Part shown: piece by piece, positions 1-6,304 of the stretch
How the letters are laid out: each line of letters starts with the position of its first letter
Numbering within the stretch: position 1 is the first letter of the stretch
Made by a program: the position numbers and the translations under genes
Assembly: GCA_031284295.1 (NCBI GenBank)
Contig: JAITAE010000299.1
Span: forward strand, 1 to 6,490
Source: Spirochaetaceae bacterium
GTDB lineage: Bacteria > Spirochaetota > Spirochaetia > Treponematales > Breznakiellaceae
DNA: 6,490 nt
Reading direction: 5' to 3'
Notes under the pieces: generated by a model
Told to the model about the DNA's origin: nothing
Databases searched by the model: none
What the model saw: only the letters and a program-made list of their open reading frames with translations

Positions 1-813
1 GCCAAGCACGATTCCGGCGATAGCGAACATCTCAAAAGTCTGGCCGGTTGTCGCGGGTGAAACGCTGCGATTCATCGCGGCGTTCACAAAAGCGGAAAAA
101 CCTACAAGGAGTCCGCATAGCACAAACAAACTTACCTTTAACCATTCCGTATTTATGCCGGCAAGCCGCGCCGCCTTTGGATTGCTGCCGAGAGCGTATA
201 TCTTTTTCCCATACTTTGTTGACGTGCATAAATAAACCACCGCGCCGGCTACCAGCAGGAACATTATGCCGACTATCGGGATTGTAAGAAAAGAAGAATT
301 TCCAAACTCATAGTGAAGCGCCCTGAACGAAGGCATGGTCGAATCAAGCTCGTATAACTTTGAATCGCTGATGTAGAGTGCCATCGAGCGGAATATCAGC
401 ATTGTGGCAAGCGTAACGATAAAAGGCGGCATCTTGGCGATACCCACCAGAATACCGTTGAAGAAGCCCGCCACTATACCCATGCCGAGCGCCGCGAGCA
501 GCATGATAACCGAATTTCCGCCCGTAGCGTTGTAAACCATCACGCTCAAGCCGGAAATCAGCACCATACCGGAGCCGACGGAGAGGTCAATATCGCCTAC
601 AAGAATGACCAAAGCCATTCCAAAACCTATGATGCCTATGACCGCGCTCTGGCGCAAAACCAGCATAACGCTCGCCCATGTAAGATTCTTGCTTACCGCC
701 ACAAAAGTTATAAAAATAGCTATAAAAATAGCGACATAACTGTAGCGTTCCCAAAATTCAAGTATTTTATCCCGTGTTTTTACGCGTTTCACCGCGATAT
801 TAATATCACTCAT
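1..813 (-). CDS. RbsC-type sugar ABC transporter permease (partial, C-terminus beyond left edge)
   Basis: Inner-membrane permease of a ribose/galactose/xylose-class ABC importer (BPD_transp_2 family), expected to work as a dimer with the ATPase encoded just upstream. The frame is open from ATG at 813 to base 1, giving 271 residues; RbsC-type proteins run to about 320, so roughly 50-60 C-terminal residues are missing. Family motifs are clear: GDIDLSVGSG at residues 73-82, PPFIVTLATMLIFRSMA at about 129-145, and the ATPase-coupling segment YALGSNPKAARLAGI at 206-220. Hydrophobic segments are visible near residues 26-42, 57-72, 104-126, 175-196, 226-248 and 261-271. The first 25 residues are hydrophilic and basic, as expected for a cytoplasmic N-terminus. 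The start is supported by AAAGGA about 7 bases upstream and by a 19-bp gap after the ATPase stop. The substrate cannot be inferred from this protein. Confidence 0.95.
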   Translation of the reverse strand, partial: MSDINIAVKRVKTRDKILEFWERYSYVAIFIAIFITFVAVSKNLTWASVMLVLRQSAVIGIIGFGMALVILVGDIDLSVGSGMVLISGLSVMVYNATGGNSVIMLLAALGMGIVAGFFNGILVGIAKMPPFIVTLATMLIFRSMALYISDSKLYELDSTMPSFRALHYEFGNSSFLTIPIVGIMFLLVAGAVVYLCTSTKYGKKIYALGSNPKAARLAGINTEWLKVSLFVLCGLLVGFSAFVNAAMNRSVSPATTGQTFEMFAIAGIVLG

Positions 814-832
814 TTTTTGTCCTTTAATATAG

Positions 833-2359
833 TTATGCCCGCTCAGGCGGCGCGGCGGACGGCACAGCGTCTGTGGCATGAAGCATTACCTTAGTTTCAT
901 TTATTTCATTTCTGCCAAGAATAGCGTGAATTCCGCCGTGATAAAAAACAACGCATTGATCGACTATCTTTTCAATTTCCGGTATTTCAAGAGTATTAAC
1001 AAGAATTGTTTTACCCTGTTCAGACAGCCGCAGAATCAGCTTGTAAATTTCACCCTTCGCGCCGACATCTATACCCTGCGTCGGATTATCCAGCAGAAAA
1101 ATATTGGCGTTAGTATTAAGGATGCGTGCGAGAATAACCTTTTGCTGATTGCCGCCTGACAGACTAGTAATAAGATCATCGTGGTGATTCGCTTTTATAT
1201 TCAAAAGACGCTTATAATTGTGATGTTTCGCTATTTCTTTTTCCTTGAAAATATGAAAACTGAATGCCGACAAGGTATGTTCTGAAATATATTGATTTTC
1301 CAGAATCGACATGAACGGGAGAATTGAATTTTCCTTCCGGTTGCTCGCGACCATGCCGATACGGGCGGTTTTCATCGCGGTATGAATATTGTATGTCTGT
1401 GTGTTGATGTGAAAAGTTTCATTTCCAAAAACGGTAATTTTTCCAGAATCGAACCGCGCCGCCCCAAACAGTGCCTGCATCAGGCCGCTCGCCCCGGAAC
1501 CGGCAAGACCGGTAAGTCCGACAATTTCACCCTGCCTGAGCTTCAACGAAACATCGTGAAAACCCTCACCGGAACAATGTTCCATTTCAAGAATCACATC
1601 CCCAAGCGCACGTTCCGCGTATATTTCACGGTCGGATACTTCACGCCCTACCAGAGAAGTGGTAAGTTCTTTCGGATTGGTATCGGCGATTTTGCCGCTC
1701 TTGATAAAACATCCATTCCGCAAAACCGTATACCTGTCCGCTATTGTAAAAATCTCCGGCATTTTATGAGAAATAAAAATAAAGCTGATGCCAGTCTCTT
1801 TTAAGCGCCGGACTATCGAAAACAAATGTTCAATTTCTGAAGTGTTTAACGCCGTCGTCGGCTCATCAAGAATTATCAGTTTCGCGTCCGCGTCAAGCGC
1901 CTTGGCTATTTCCAAAAGCTGCTTCTGACTGGTTTCAAGATTCTCAGTCAGCGCTCTGGGATTTATGTTTACGCCCAGACTGCCAAACAATTCGTCCGCT
2001 CGCTTTATCATTGCTTTCTTGTTCAGCGTTCCCGTCTTGTAAACTATTTCCTTGCCAAGAAATAGATTTTCAAAAACAAGCAGGTCATTAAAAAGATTCA
2101 ATTCCTGATGGACAAAAGCGACACCGGCCTTTTCAGCTTCTGAAACCTGAGCGTTCTCCAGCTTTACACCGTTTACAATTACTTCCCCTGAATCTTTTTT
2201 ATAAACCCCGCCAAGTATATTCATCAGCGTAGACTTTCCCGCCCCGTTTTCTCCCAGCAAAGCGTGCACCTCGCCCTTCAAAACTTCAAGGCTTACATTA
2301 TTCAAAACCGTTACGCCGAAAAACGATTTTGAAATATTTTTCATTGAAAGGACGGCCAT
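833..2359 (-). CDS. Sugar ABC transporter ATPase with two nucleotide-binding domains (RbsA/MglA type)
   Basis: Cytoplasmic ATPase that powers sugar import with the adjacent permease. From the ATG at 2359 it has 508 residues, matching the usual ~500. Domain 1: Walker A GENGAGKST (36-44), Q-loop HQELN (about 84-88), signature position LETSQKQ (141-147), Walker B LDEPTTAL (164-171), switch His in FISHK (about 198). Domain 2: degenerate Walker A-like GLAGSGASG (from 284), signature LSGGNQQK (400-407), Walker B LLDNPTQGIDVGAK (from 422). In domain 2 Asn425 replaces the usual glutamate, and the switch His is absent (NTLEIPEI), as is common in this family. The frame is open back to an ATG at 2422, but that extension crosses a run of 14 G and encodes a Gly/Arg tail unlike the family. 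MAVLSMKNISKSFFG fits a normal N-terminus; the ATG at 2344 (503 residues) is also possible. None of the three starts has a good ribosome-binding site. Confidence 0.95.
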   Translation of the reverse strand: MAVLSMKNISKSFFGVTVLNNVSLEVLKGEVHALLGENGAGKSTLMNILGGVYKKDSGEVIVNGVKLENAQVSEAEKAGVAFVHQELNLFNDLLVFENLFLGKEIVYKTGTLNKKAMIKRADELFGSLGVNINPRALTENLETSQKQLLEIAKALDADAKLIILDEPTTALNTSEIEHLFSIVRRLKETGISFIFISHKMPEIFTIADRYTVLRNGCFIKSGKIADTNPKELTTSLVGREVSDREIYAERALGDVILEMEHCSGEGFHDVSLKLRQGEIVGLTGLAGSGASGLMQALFGAARFDSGKITVFGNETFHINTQTYNIHTAMKTARIGMVASNRKENSILPFMSILENQYISEHTLSAFSFHIFKEKEIAKHHNYKRLLNIKANHHDDLITSLSGGNQQKVILARILNTNANIFLLDNPTQGIDVGAKGEIYKLILRLSEQGKTILVNTLEIPEIEKIVDQCVVFYHGGIHAILGRNEINETKVMLHATDAVPSAAPPERA

Positions 2360-2381
2360 TCTTTGATAACCCCGCAGACGC

Positions 2382-2430
2382 AGGCGCACACGCCTCCCCC
2401 CCCCCCCCCGGCGGTTAATCATACTGCCGG
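2382..2430 (-). other. Two small GC-rich hairpins flanking the G14 tract
   Basis: In transcript sense CCGGC (2426-2430) can pair with GCCGG (2408-2412) across a 13-base loop, which uses the first two G of the tract. Just downstream AGGCG (2391-2395) pairs with CGCCT (2382-2386) across a TGTG loop. Both stems are 5 bp and perfect. They sit in the 122-bp gap after the binding-protein stop, where binding-protein operons often carry a structure that stabilises the upstream message or limits read-through. Confidence 0.4.
2396..2409 (-). repeat. Homopolymer tract of 14 G (coding sense) between binding-protein and ATPase genes
   Basis: The plus strand shows 14 consecutive C. In the transcribed sense this is G14, ending 37 bases before the ATPase ATG at 2359. 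Tracts of this length slip readily during replication and can form G-quadruplexes. It lies outside both likely coding regions, but inside the ATPase frame if translation began at 2422. The exact length is uncertain because long homopolymers are error-prone in sequencing. Confidence 0.9.
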
Positions 2431-2481
2431 ACGAGAGGTGTTTTTTAAACAGGGAGCCGTGCTGCGCCTTATCGTATAAAA

Positions 2482-3642
2482 TCAGTCGAAACCACGCCAG
2501 CTTGGGTTGTTCTTGTTGGCTGCCCAGCTTGCCGTATCGACAAGATGGGGCGGTTCAAGGAAACGCTTTGCGGCCTTATCGGTATAGTGAACGGTAATAT
2601 CCTTGCCGTTCAGATGGTCGTCCATAAGCTGAATCGCGTCAACAAAGAAACCAGGGCGGCAGGTGGGACTCATTATCGCCACGCCGTCAGGCTGATAGAG
2701 CTGGTTACCGGCTGTAGACTTGGTTCTGCCCATCACATCGTAAAGTGCCGTCAAGCCGCCGCATCCGGTGATAACTTTGACGTTAGACTCAAAAAGAGCG
2801 TTTTCGCCGGCCTTGGCGGGTGTTTGGAGCAGCTCAAGGATGCCCATTACAAACTCATCATCCATTGTCCAGAACCACTTTGCCAATGTTTGCGGCGTTT
2901 TGCCCGCTATGTAGGACTCAAAATAAGTTTTGGCGTTGTCCCGCGACCAGTTTGCCACCTGCGAAGTGGTAATCGCGCTCTTTATCTGGGCATCCGTCCA
3001 CTCCTTGTCAGCGGGAACAGTGTGGGATTGCCCCTGATCATCGATGAAGGGTCGTTTTCCCGTCAAATATTCGCGGAAACCATCTCCGCGCTCAACGCTT
3101 ACCGCCGAATTGTCACCCGGCAGTTCCCATATCGCGTCTCCCGGATTCATGCCTTTCTGCACCATGTAGTAAGCCGCGCCCGCGCCGATATCGTAGTTGT
3201 CGGCACTCATCGCTATCAACATCTTTTGCCTGATCAGCGGACTGGTACCGTCAAGCAGCCGGTCAAACAGAATGAGCGGAATATCAGCCTTGGCTATCTG
3301 CTCAACAGCGGCCTCCACCATGTTGTCGCTTGCCTGAATCACAACGCCCGCGGGTTTCTTGCTTTCCGCCATCACAGCCTCTATCTGCTTGATCTGGTCG
3401 TCAGGACCGCCCGCGGCACGGAAAACATACTTGAACTTCCCGCCCGCGGCGTTTAACTGGGCGATTTTTTCCTCAGCGAAACGGGCGGCGGAACCGGTCC
3501 AACCGTGATCGGGAGTGGGGCCGAACACATAAACCGTGTTGCCGGTTTCTTTGTTCCCGCTCGCGAATACGTTGCCTCCTCCCAAAACCACACCGAAAAT
3601 CAGTGCGGCGCACAAAAGACAGATAATCTTTTTTGTTTGCAT
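2482..3642 (-). CDS. Periplasmic sugar-binding protein of the ABC importer
   Basis: Secreted solute-binding protein (type I periplasmic binding fold, Peripla_BP_4-like) that captures the substrate for the downstream ATPase and permease. From ATG 3642 it is 386 residues, slightly longer than ribose- or galactose-binding proteins. The N-terminus is a signal peptide: MQTKK, a hydrophobic core to about residue 23, then NVFA before SGNKETG, suggesting cleavage after Ala27. The mature protein opens with the first beta strand, TVYVFGPTPDHGW (36-48), followed by a family-like pattern including GVVIQASDN and IPLILFDRLLDG. A later TMDDEFVMGILELL segment occupies the place where this family usually reads NDxxAxG. 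The start at 3642, rather than an in-frame ATG at 3693, is set by AAGGAG six bases upstream and by the signal peptide. Cys8 and Cys11 sit too early for a normal lipobox. The ligand is unknown. Confidence 0.93.
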   Translation of the reverse strand: MQTKKIICLLCAALIFGVVLGGGNVFASGNKETGNTVYVFGPTPDHGWTGSAARFAEEKIAQLNAAGGKFKYVFRAAGGPDDQIKQIEAVMAESKKPAGVVIQASDNMVEAAVEQIAKADIPLILFDRLLDGTSPLIRQKMLIAMSADNYDIGAGAAYYMVQKGMNPGDAIWELPGDNSAVSVERGDGFREYLTGKRPFIDDQGQSHTVPADKEWTDAQIKSAITTSQVANWSRDNAKTYFESYIAGKTPQTLAKWFWTMDDEFVMGILELLQTPAKAGENALFESNVKVITGCGGLTALYDVMGRTKSTAGNQLYQPDGVAIMSPTCRPGFFVDAIQLMDDHLNGKDITVHYTDKAAKRFLEPPHLVDTASWAANKNNPSWRGFD

Positions 3643-3648
3643 TTTTTT

Positions 3649-3654
3649 CTCCTT
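3649..3654 (-). promoter_or_regulatory. Ribosome-binding site that fixes the binding-protein start
   Basis: AAGGAG on the minus strand lies six bases (all A) before the ATG at 3642. It selects this start over the in-frame ATG at 3693 and leaves a proper signal peptide at the N-terminus. It is the strongest ribosome site in the transporter part of the operon, fitting the high expression usual for binding proteins. Confidence 0.85.
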
Positions 3655-3666
3655 GCAAAATATATT

Positions 3667-3701
3667 AAAACTGTTTGAAAACCCATTTCCCAAACAATTT
3701 T
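3667..3701 (-). repeat. 11-bp inverted repeat upstream of the binding-protein gene
   Basis: On the minus strand the arms AAAATTGTTTG (3691-3701) and CAAACAGTTTT (3667-3677) enclose a 13-base loop. They pair at 10 of 11 positions in DNA, and in RNA the remaining position is a U-G wobble, so an unbroken 11-bp stem can form. It sits 12 bases before the AAGGAG of the binding-protein gene. It could be an mRNA hairpin that protects or modulates the message, or an operator. It lacks a T-run and sits before a gene, so a terminator is unlikely. Confidence 0.6.
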
Positions 3702-3777
3702 CACCAAAGCAGGCCGCTCAAAAACTGGCGGTCCCCTACATCTCCCACTCCACTGCCCCCATCCCGCTGAAATCTGG

Positions 3778-4767
3778 CTAGCTATTCTTTAGGGCGCTGT
3801 CAAACGCGGAGGCGGAAGCGGAAAAGTTTATCCGCTTTACATACCGTAAACTTTCAGACGCGCCGGTTTCCCTGTCCATGCCGGAATCTTCCCACTCGAC
3901 AGAAAGCGGACCTGAATAAGAAACCGCGTTCAATTCGCGGATTATGCCGTCAAAATCGACATCGCCGTGTCCCATAGTAACAAAGTCCCAAGCGCGGCGC
4001 GAGTCGCCAAACGGCAAAAAAGAACCCAGAATACCGGCTCTGTCATTCCTGTGCATTTTTACATCTTTCATGTGGACATGATAGATTTTCCCGGCAAAAT
4101 CGCGGGCAAATCCAACTTCGTTTACCCCCTGCCAAAGAAGATGGCTCGGATCATAATTCAGCCCCAGAGTCGGACGAAAATTGAAACGCTTAAGCAAGCG
4201 TTCCGTCGTATAGTAATCAAACGCTATTTCAGATGGATGAACTTCGAACGCGAATTTTATGCCGTTCTCATCAAACACATCGAAAATCGGTGACCACAGG
4301 TCGTAAATCATATCGAACCCGTCATCGATCATGCGCGGCAATGTATGCGGGTACGAATACCAGCGCGCCCATATTGGCGAACCGGTAAAACCGTTCACGA
4401 TTTTTACGCCGAATTTTTTTGCGGCGCGGGCTGTATCCTTCATCTCATTGACAGCCCAAGCGCGTATTTCATCGGGTTTTCCGGCAAGCCGGGCGGGAGC
4501 AAAGCTATCAAGCCGCTCGTCCCAAATATCGCCGACACACTGACCGGTAAGGTGGGCGCTTATAGCCTGACATTGCAGATTATATTTTTTTAACGTTTCG
4601 TGAACGTATGTAATGTACGAATCACCGGACAGGGCTTTTTGAACATCAAAATGCGCGTGTGTCGCCAATTCGAGGCCGTCGTAACCCAGCCTTGATGCAA
4701 ACGCGCATAATTCCTCCAATTCCATATCGCCAAACTGCCCGGATGCCAACGTAATTATTCTTGCCAT
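3778..4767 (-). CDS. Sugar phosphate isomerase/epimerase-like TIM-barrel protein
   Basis: A 329-residue cytoplasmic enzyme of the AP-endonuclease-2/xylose-isomerase-like TIM-barrel superfamily, whose members are metal-dependent isomerases, epimerases or lyases acting on sugars or keto-sugars. Metal-ligand positions can be proposed: Glu175 in FAFEVHP, Asp206 and His209 in LNYDPSHLLWQG, His232 in HVHMKD, and Glu291 in LSVEWEDSG. GFTGSPIW (126-133) and the GHGDVDFDGII segment (from 266) are also typical. From memory, this exact pattern (DPSHLLWQG, GILGS with LxFGD, VEWEDSGMDRE) marks a widespread subgroup of bacterial sugar isomerase-like proteins whose substrate I cannot name. The start at 4767 has AAGGAG five bases upstream. 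It lies 110 bp after the dehydrogenase gene and 135 bp before the binding protein. That order suggests it acts on the imported substrate or on its oxidised product. Confidence 0.93.
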   Translation of the reverse strand: MARIITLASGQFGDMELEELCAFASRLGYDGLELATHAHFDVQKALSGDSYITYVHETLKKYNLQCQAISAHLTGQCVGDIWDERLDSFAPARLAGKPDEIRAWAVNEMKDTARAAKKFGVKIVNGFTGSPIWARWYSYPHTLPRMIDDGFDMIYDLWSPIFDVFDENGIKFAFEVHPSEIAFDYYTTERLLKRFNFRPTLGLNYDPSHLLWQGVNEVGFARDFAGKIYHVHMKDVKMHRNDRAGILGSFLPFGDSRRAWDFVTMGHGDVDFDGIIRELNAVSYSGPLSVEWEDSGMDRETGASESLRYVKRINFSASASAFDSALKNS

Positions 4768-4850
4768 TTCTTCTCCTTTTGTATTTTGAACTTGCTCGAT
4801 AAGCCGCCCGCCTGTATTCCAAGCTGCTGTTTGTCAGTCTATAACCTATT

Positions 4851-4864
4851 CATTATCCATTATC
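4851..4864. repeat. Short tandem repeat, two copies of CATTATC
   Basis: Two perfect 7-base units (4851-4857 and 4858-4864) lie in the AT-rich gap between the dehydrogenase and isomerase genes, preceded by a partial copy (CTATT). The minus-strand sense is GATAATG-like, and one copy supplies the -10 of the candidate internal promoter. Too short to assign a function. Confidence 0.6.
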
Positions 4865-4881
4865 TATACATAAATTATCAA
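4852..4881 (-). promoter_or_regulatory. Candidate internal promoter ahead of the isomerase and transporter genes
   Basis: On the minus strand TTGATA (4876-4881, five of six consensus) and GATAAT (4852-4857, five of six) are 18 bases apart. The -35 overlaps the TGA stop of the dehydrogenase gene. The region is AT-rich and includes a short tandem repeat, so chance matches are likely. If real, it would let the isomerase and transporter be expressed apart from the dehydrogenase. Confidence 0.35.
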
Positions 4882-5966
4882 CCTATCGAAACCGGTTTCC
4901 CGGAAGCCGCCGATTCGTACAGCGCGTCAATAATTTTCATTAAAATGAGGGCCTGTTCGGGCGTGTTAAGCGGCTCCGCGGCGCCGGTCAGCGTATATAC
5001 AAAATTCGCCGCCGCGCTCTCGCGTCCCATTGTTTTGTCCTGTTCTGTTATCATATCTATATTGACATGAACGCCATTTTCTTCGGTAAAAATTCTGCAA
5101 GTATCCATGCTTGTTTCATCCGACCCGTCACGCTGAAAAACACGCTCAACCTTACCGCCAGCCTTCTGTCCCTGAAACACGACTGAAACGACCTCGCGCT
5201 CGTTCATCTCGGCCCACGAGTTACGGATAGTAAGGCATTGGCCGCTTTTGAACGTAAGAAAGGCGTGGCAGGCCGATTCGACATCGGTAACGCCGTTTTG
5301 CGTGTCGGCAATCCCCCACGGCCCCTTAAAGGCCTTGTTTCCCATGAAATCGTAGAAAACGCTGGAAAGCGCGAATGAAGGCTCAGGATAATCCATGAAG
5401 TAAAGGGCAAGGTCTATCATGTGTAGCAGGTCTATCACGGGGCCGCCGCCTGAAACCGCTTTTGTCGTAAACCAGCCGCCAAAGCCCGGAATTCCTGCCC
5501 GCCGTATCCATATCGCCTGAGCGGAATTTATGCGTCCGACTTTACCGCTTTTTATATACGACAGCATGGCCCGCGACTCAGGACGTGCACGGTTGTTAAA
5601 ATCGAATAAAAGTTTTTTGCCGCTTTTTTTAACCGCGGCCAATACTTCTTTCATTTCCGCCGCGTTGAGTGTAGGCGGTTTTTCGCAAAATACGTGCAAG
5701 CCGTTTTCGAGAGCCTCGATGATGAGCGATTTGTGGAATTTATTCGGAGCTGCGATGGACACGGCATCAAGCCCGCTTTCCGCATCGAGCATCCGTGTAA
5801 GCGTATCATAAGTTTTTTTGATATTACGCGGAGACGCGAATTCATTTGCACGTTCAATATTTCTATTCGCGATGGCGATAACTTCCGCCCCCGCTTTTGT
5901 AAAACCGTCGTAGTGATAACGCGCCATCCCGCCCGCGCCCACAATTCCTATCTTTATCGCCGGCAT
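4878..5966 (-). CDS. Gfo/Idh/MocA family NAD(P)-dependent oxidoreductase
   Basis: First gene of the operon, 362 residues, a normal length for the family. These cytoplasmic enzymes oxidise or reduce a hydroxyl of sugars, inositols or glycosides with NAD(P). The N-terminal Rossmann fold shows IGIVGAGGMARYH (6-18). Asn34-Arg35 sits at the end of the second strand, where NAD-preferring enzymes often have Asp, so NADP use is possible but not certain. The family motif CEKPP (94-98) supplies the conserved Lys96. The C-terminal domain has GGGPVIDLLHMIDLALYF (173-190), giving Asp179 and His182 as likely catalytic residues. The GIPGFGGWFT stretch (158-167) is also common in sugar dehydrogenases of this group. 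The start at 5966 has AAGGAG five bases upstream. Pairing with an isomerase-like TIM barrel and a sugar importer points to a catabolic role; the substrate is unknown. Confidence 0.94.
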   Translation of the reverse strand: MPAIKIGIVGAGGMARYHYDGFTKAGAEVIAIANRNIERANEFASPRNIKKTYDTLTRMLDAESGLDAVSIAAPNKFHKSLIIEALENGLHVFCEKPPTLNAAEMKEVLAAVKKSGKKLLFDFNNRARPESRAMLSYIKSGKVGRINSAQAIWIRRAGIPGFGGWFTTKAVSGGGPVIDLLHMIDLALYFMDYPEPSFALSSVFYDFMGNKAFKGPWGIADTQNGVTDVESACHAFLTFKSGQCLTIRNSWAEMNEREVVSVVFQGQKAGGKVERVFQRDGSDETSMDTCRIFTEENGVHVNIDMITEQDKTMGRESAAANFVYTLTGAAEPLNTPEQALILMKIIDALYESAASGKPVSIG

Positions 5967-6074
5967 AAATTCTCCTTATATGCAATGCAAAAATCACTGT
6001 CCCGGTATAAGTCAGGCAATGCCGCTCTCGCCTCCGTCAACGCCGCCCAAACGATCAAAAAATCCCACAGCGTC

Positions 6075-6103
6075 TATATACCACAAAAGTCAAAACGATT
6101 CAA
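6075..6103 (-). promoter_or_regulatory. Candidate sigma-70 promoter for the operon (extended -10)
   Basis: On the minus strand TTGAAT (6098-6103) and TATATA (6075-6080) are separated by exactly 17 bases, and TGG directly precedes the -10 as in extended -10 promoters. Each hexamer matches four of six consensus bases. Transcription would start near 6068, leaving a leader of about 100 bases before the dehydrogenase ATG. The position and spacing are good, but this is pattern matching only. Confidence 0.45.
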
Positions 6104-6253
6104 GCGACAGTACCTGCGGTTTTACATTATCTCTCCGTCAAGGACATGGTGAACGACTACACGGCTTCGAGCGAGATTGACCCCGACGCGGCGGTTTCGT
6201 TTCAGGAAGACATCCGCAGACGCAAGCTCAACGCAGAGGCATTTCGGATATGA
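6092..6253 (+). pseudogene. Possible 3' remnant of a plus-strand gene, function unknown
   Basis: The plus-strand frame ending in TGA at 6251-6253 is open back to 6011. From about 6092 it reads like a protein tail: TVPAVLHYLSVKDMVNDY, then TASSEIDPDAAVSFQEDI, then RRRKLNAEAFRI. In the last 35 codons (from ATG 6146) 25 end in G or C, which suggests past selection as coding sequence. No convincing start exists: the AAGGA before ATG 6146 is only one base away, and upstream of 6092 the frame becomes Arg/Gln-rich and unlike a protein. The candidate operon promoter on the other strand lies inside it. It may be the tail of a decayed or truncated gene; a chance open frame is a real alternative. No family recognised. 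Confidence 0.3.
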
Positions 6254-6304
6254 GGATATTTCTATTGGCTACTCTTTCCAAAGAACGGAAGTAAACCGGC
6301 GGCA

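Larger units (their letters stand above)
5967..6304. other. Upstream region of the operon without a confident gene
   Basis: This stretch of about 340 bp separates the dehydrogenase start from the stop of the partial gene at the right edge. It holds the dehydrogenase ribosome-binding site (AAGGAG, 5972-5977), a leader of about 100 bases, a candidate promoter at 6075-6103, and the possible plus-strand remnant ending at 6253. I saw no tRNA, no CRISPR repeats, no strong terminator and no obvious LacI-type operator palindrome. Confidence 0.7.

Noticed and set aside
1382..1804. 140-residue plus-strand open frame opposite the ATPase gene
   Set aside because: Antisense shadow of a strongly conserved ATPase; no motifs and no ribosome site.
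2360..2422. Extending the ATPase to ATG 2422
   Set aside because: Adds a Gly/Arg tail encoded by the homopolymer and GC-rich spacer, absent from the family and without a ribosome site.
2545..3456. 303-residue open frame on the plus strand opposite the binding-protein gene
   Set aside because: Lies wholly antisense to a gene with a signal peptide, ribosome site and family motifs; its own translation is His/Arg/Leu-rich with no domain pattern.
3580..3642. Binding protein as a lipoprotein anchored at Cys8 or Cys11
   Set aside because: Both cysteines are at the start of the hydrophobic core, before any possible lipobox; cleavage after NVFA fits better.
3643..3693. Extending the binding protein to ATG 3693
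   Set aside because: Would place 17 residues before a standard signal peptide and run through the inverted repeat and the AAGGAG site.
3710..3745. Possible terminator between isomerase and binding-protein genes (CCGC/GCGG with T-run)
   Set aside because: The stem is only 4 bp and the T-run falls in the loop rather than after the stem, so it does not fit an intrinsic terminator.
3778..5966. Assigning the enzyme pair to puerarin-type C-glycoside cleavage (DgpA/DgpC-like)
   Set aside because: The superfamilies match, but the small partner subunit of that system is missing and the isomerase motifs resemble a different, uncharacterised subgroup.
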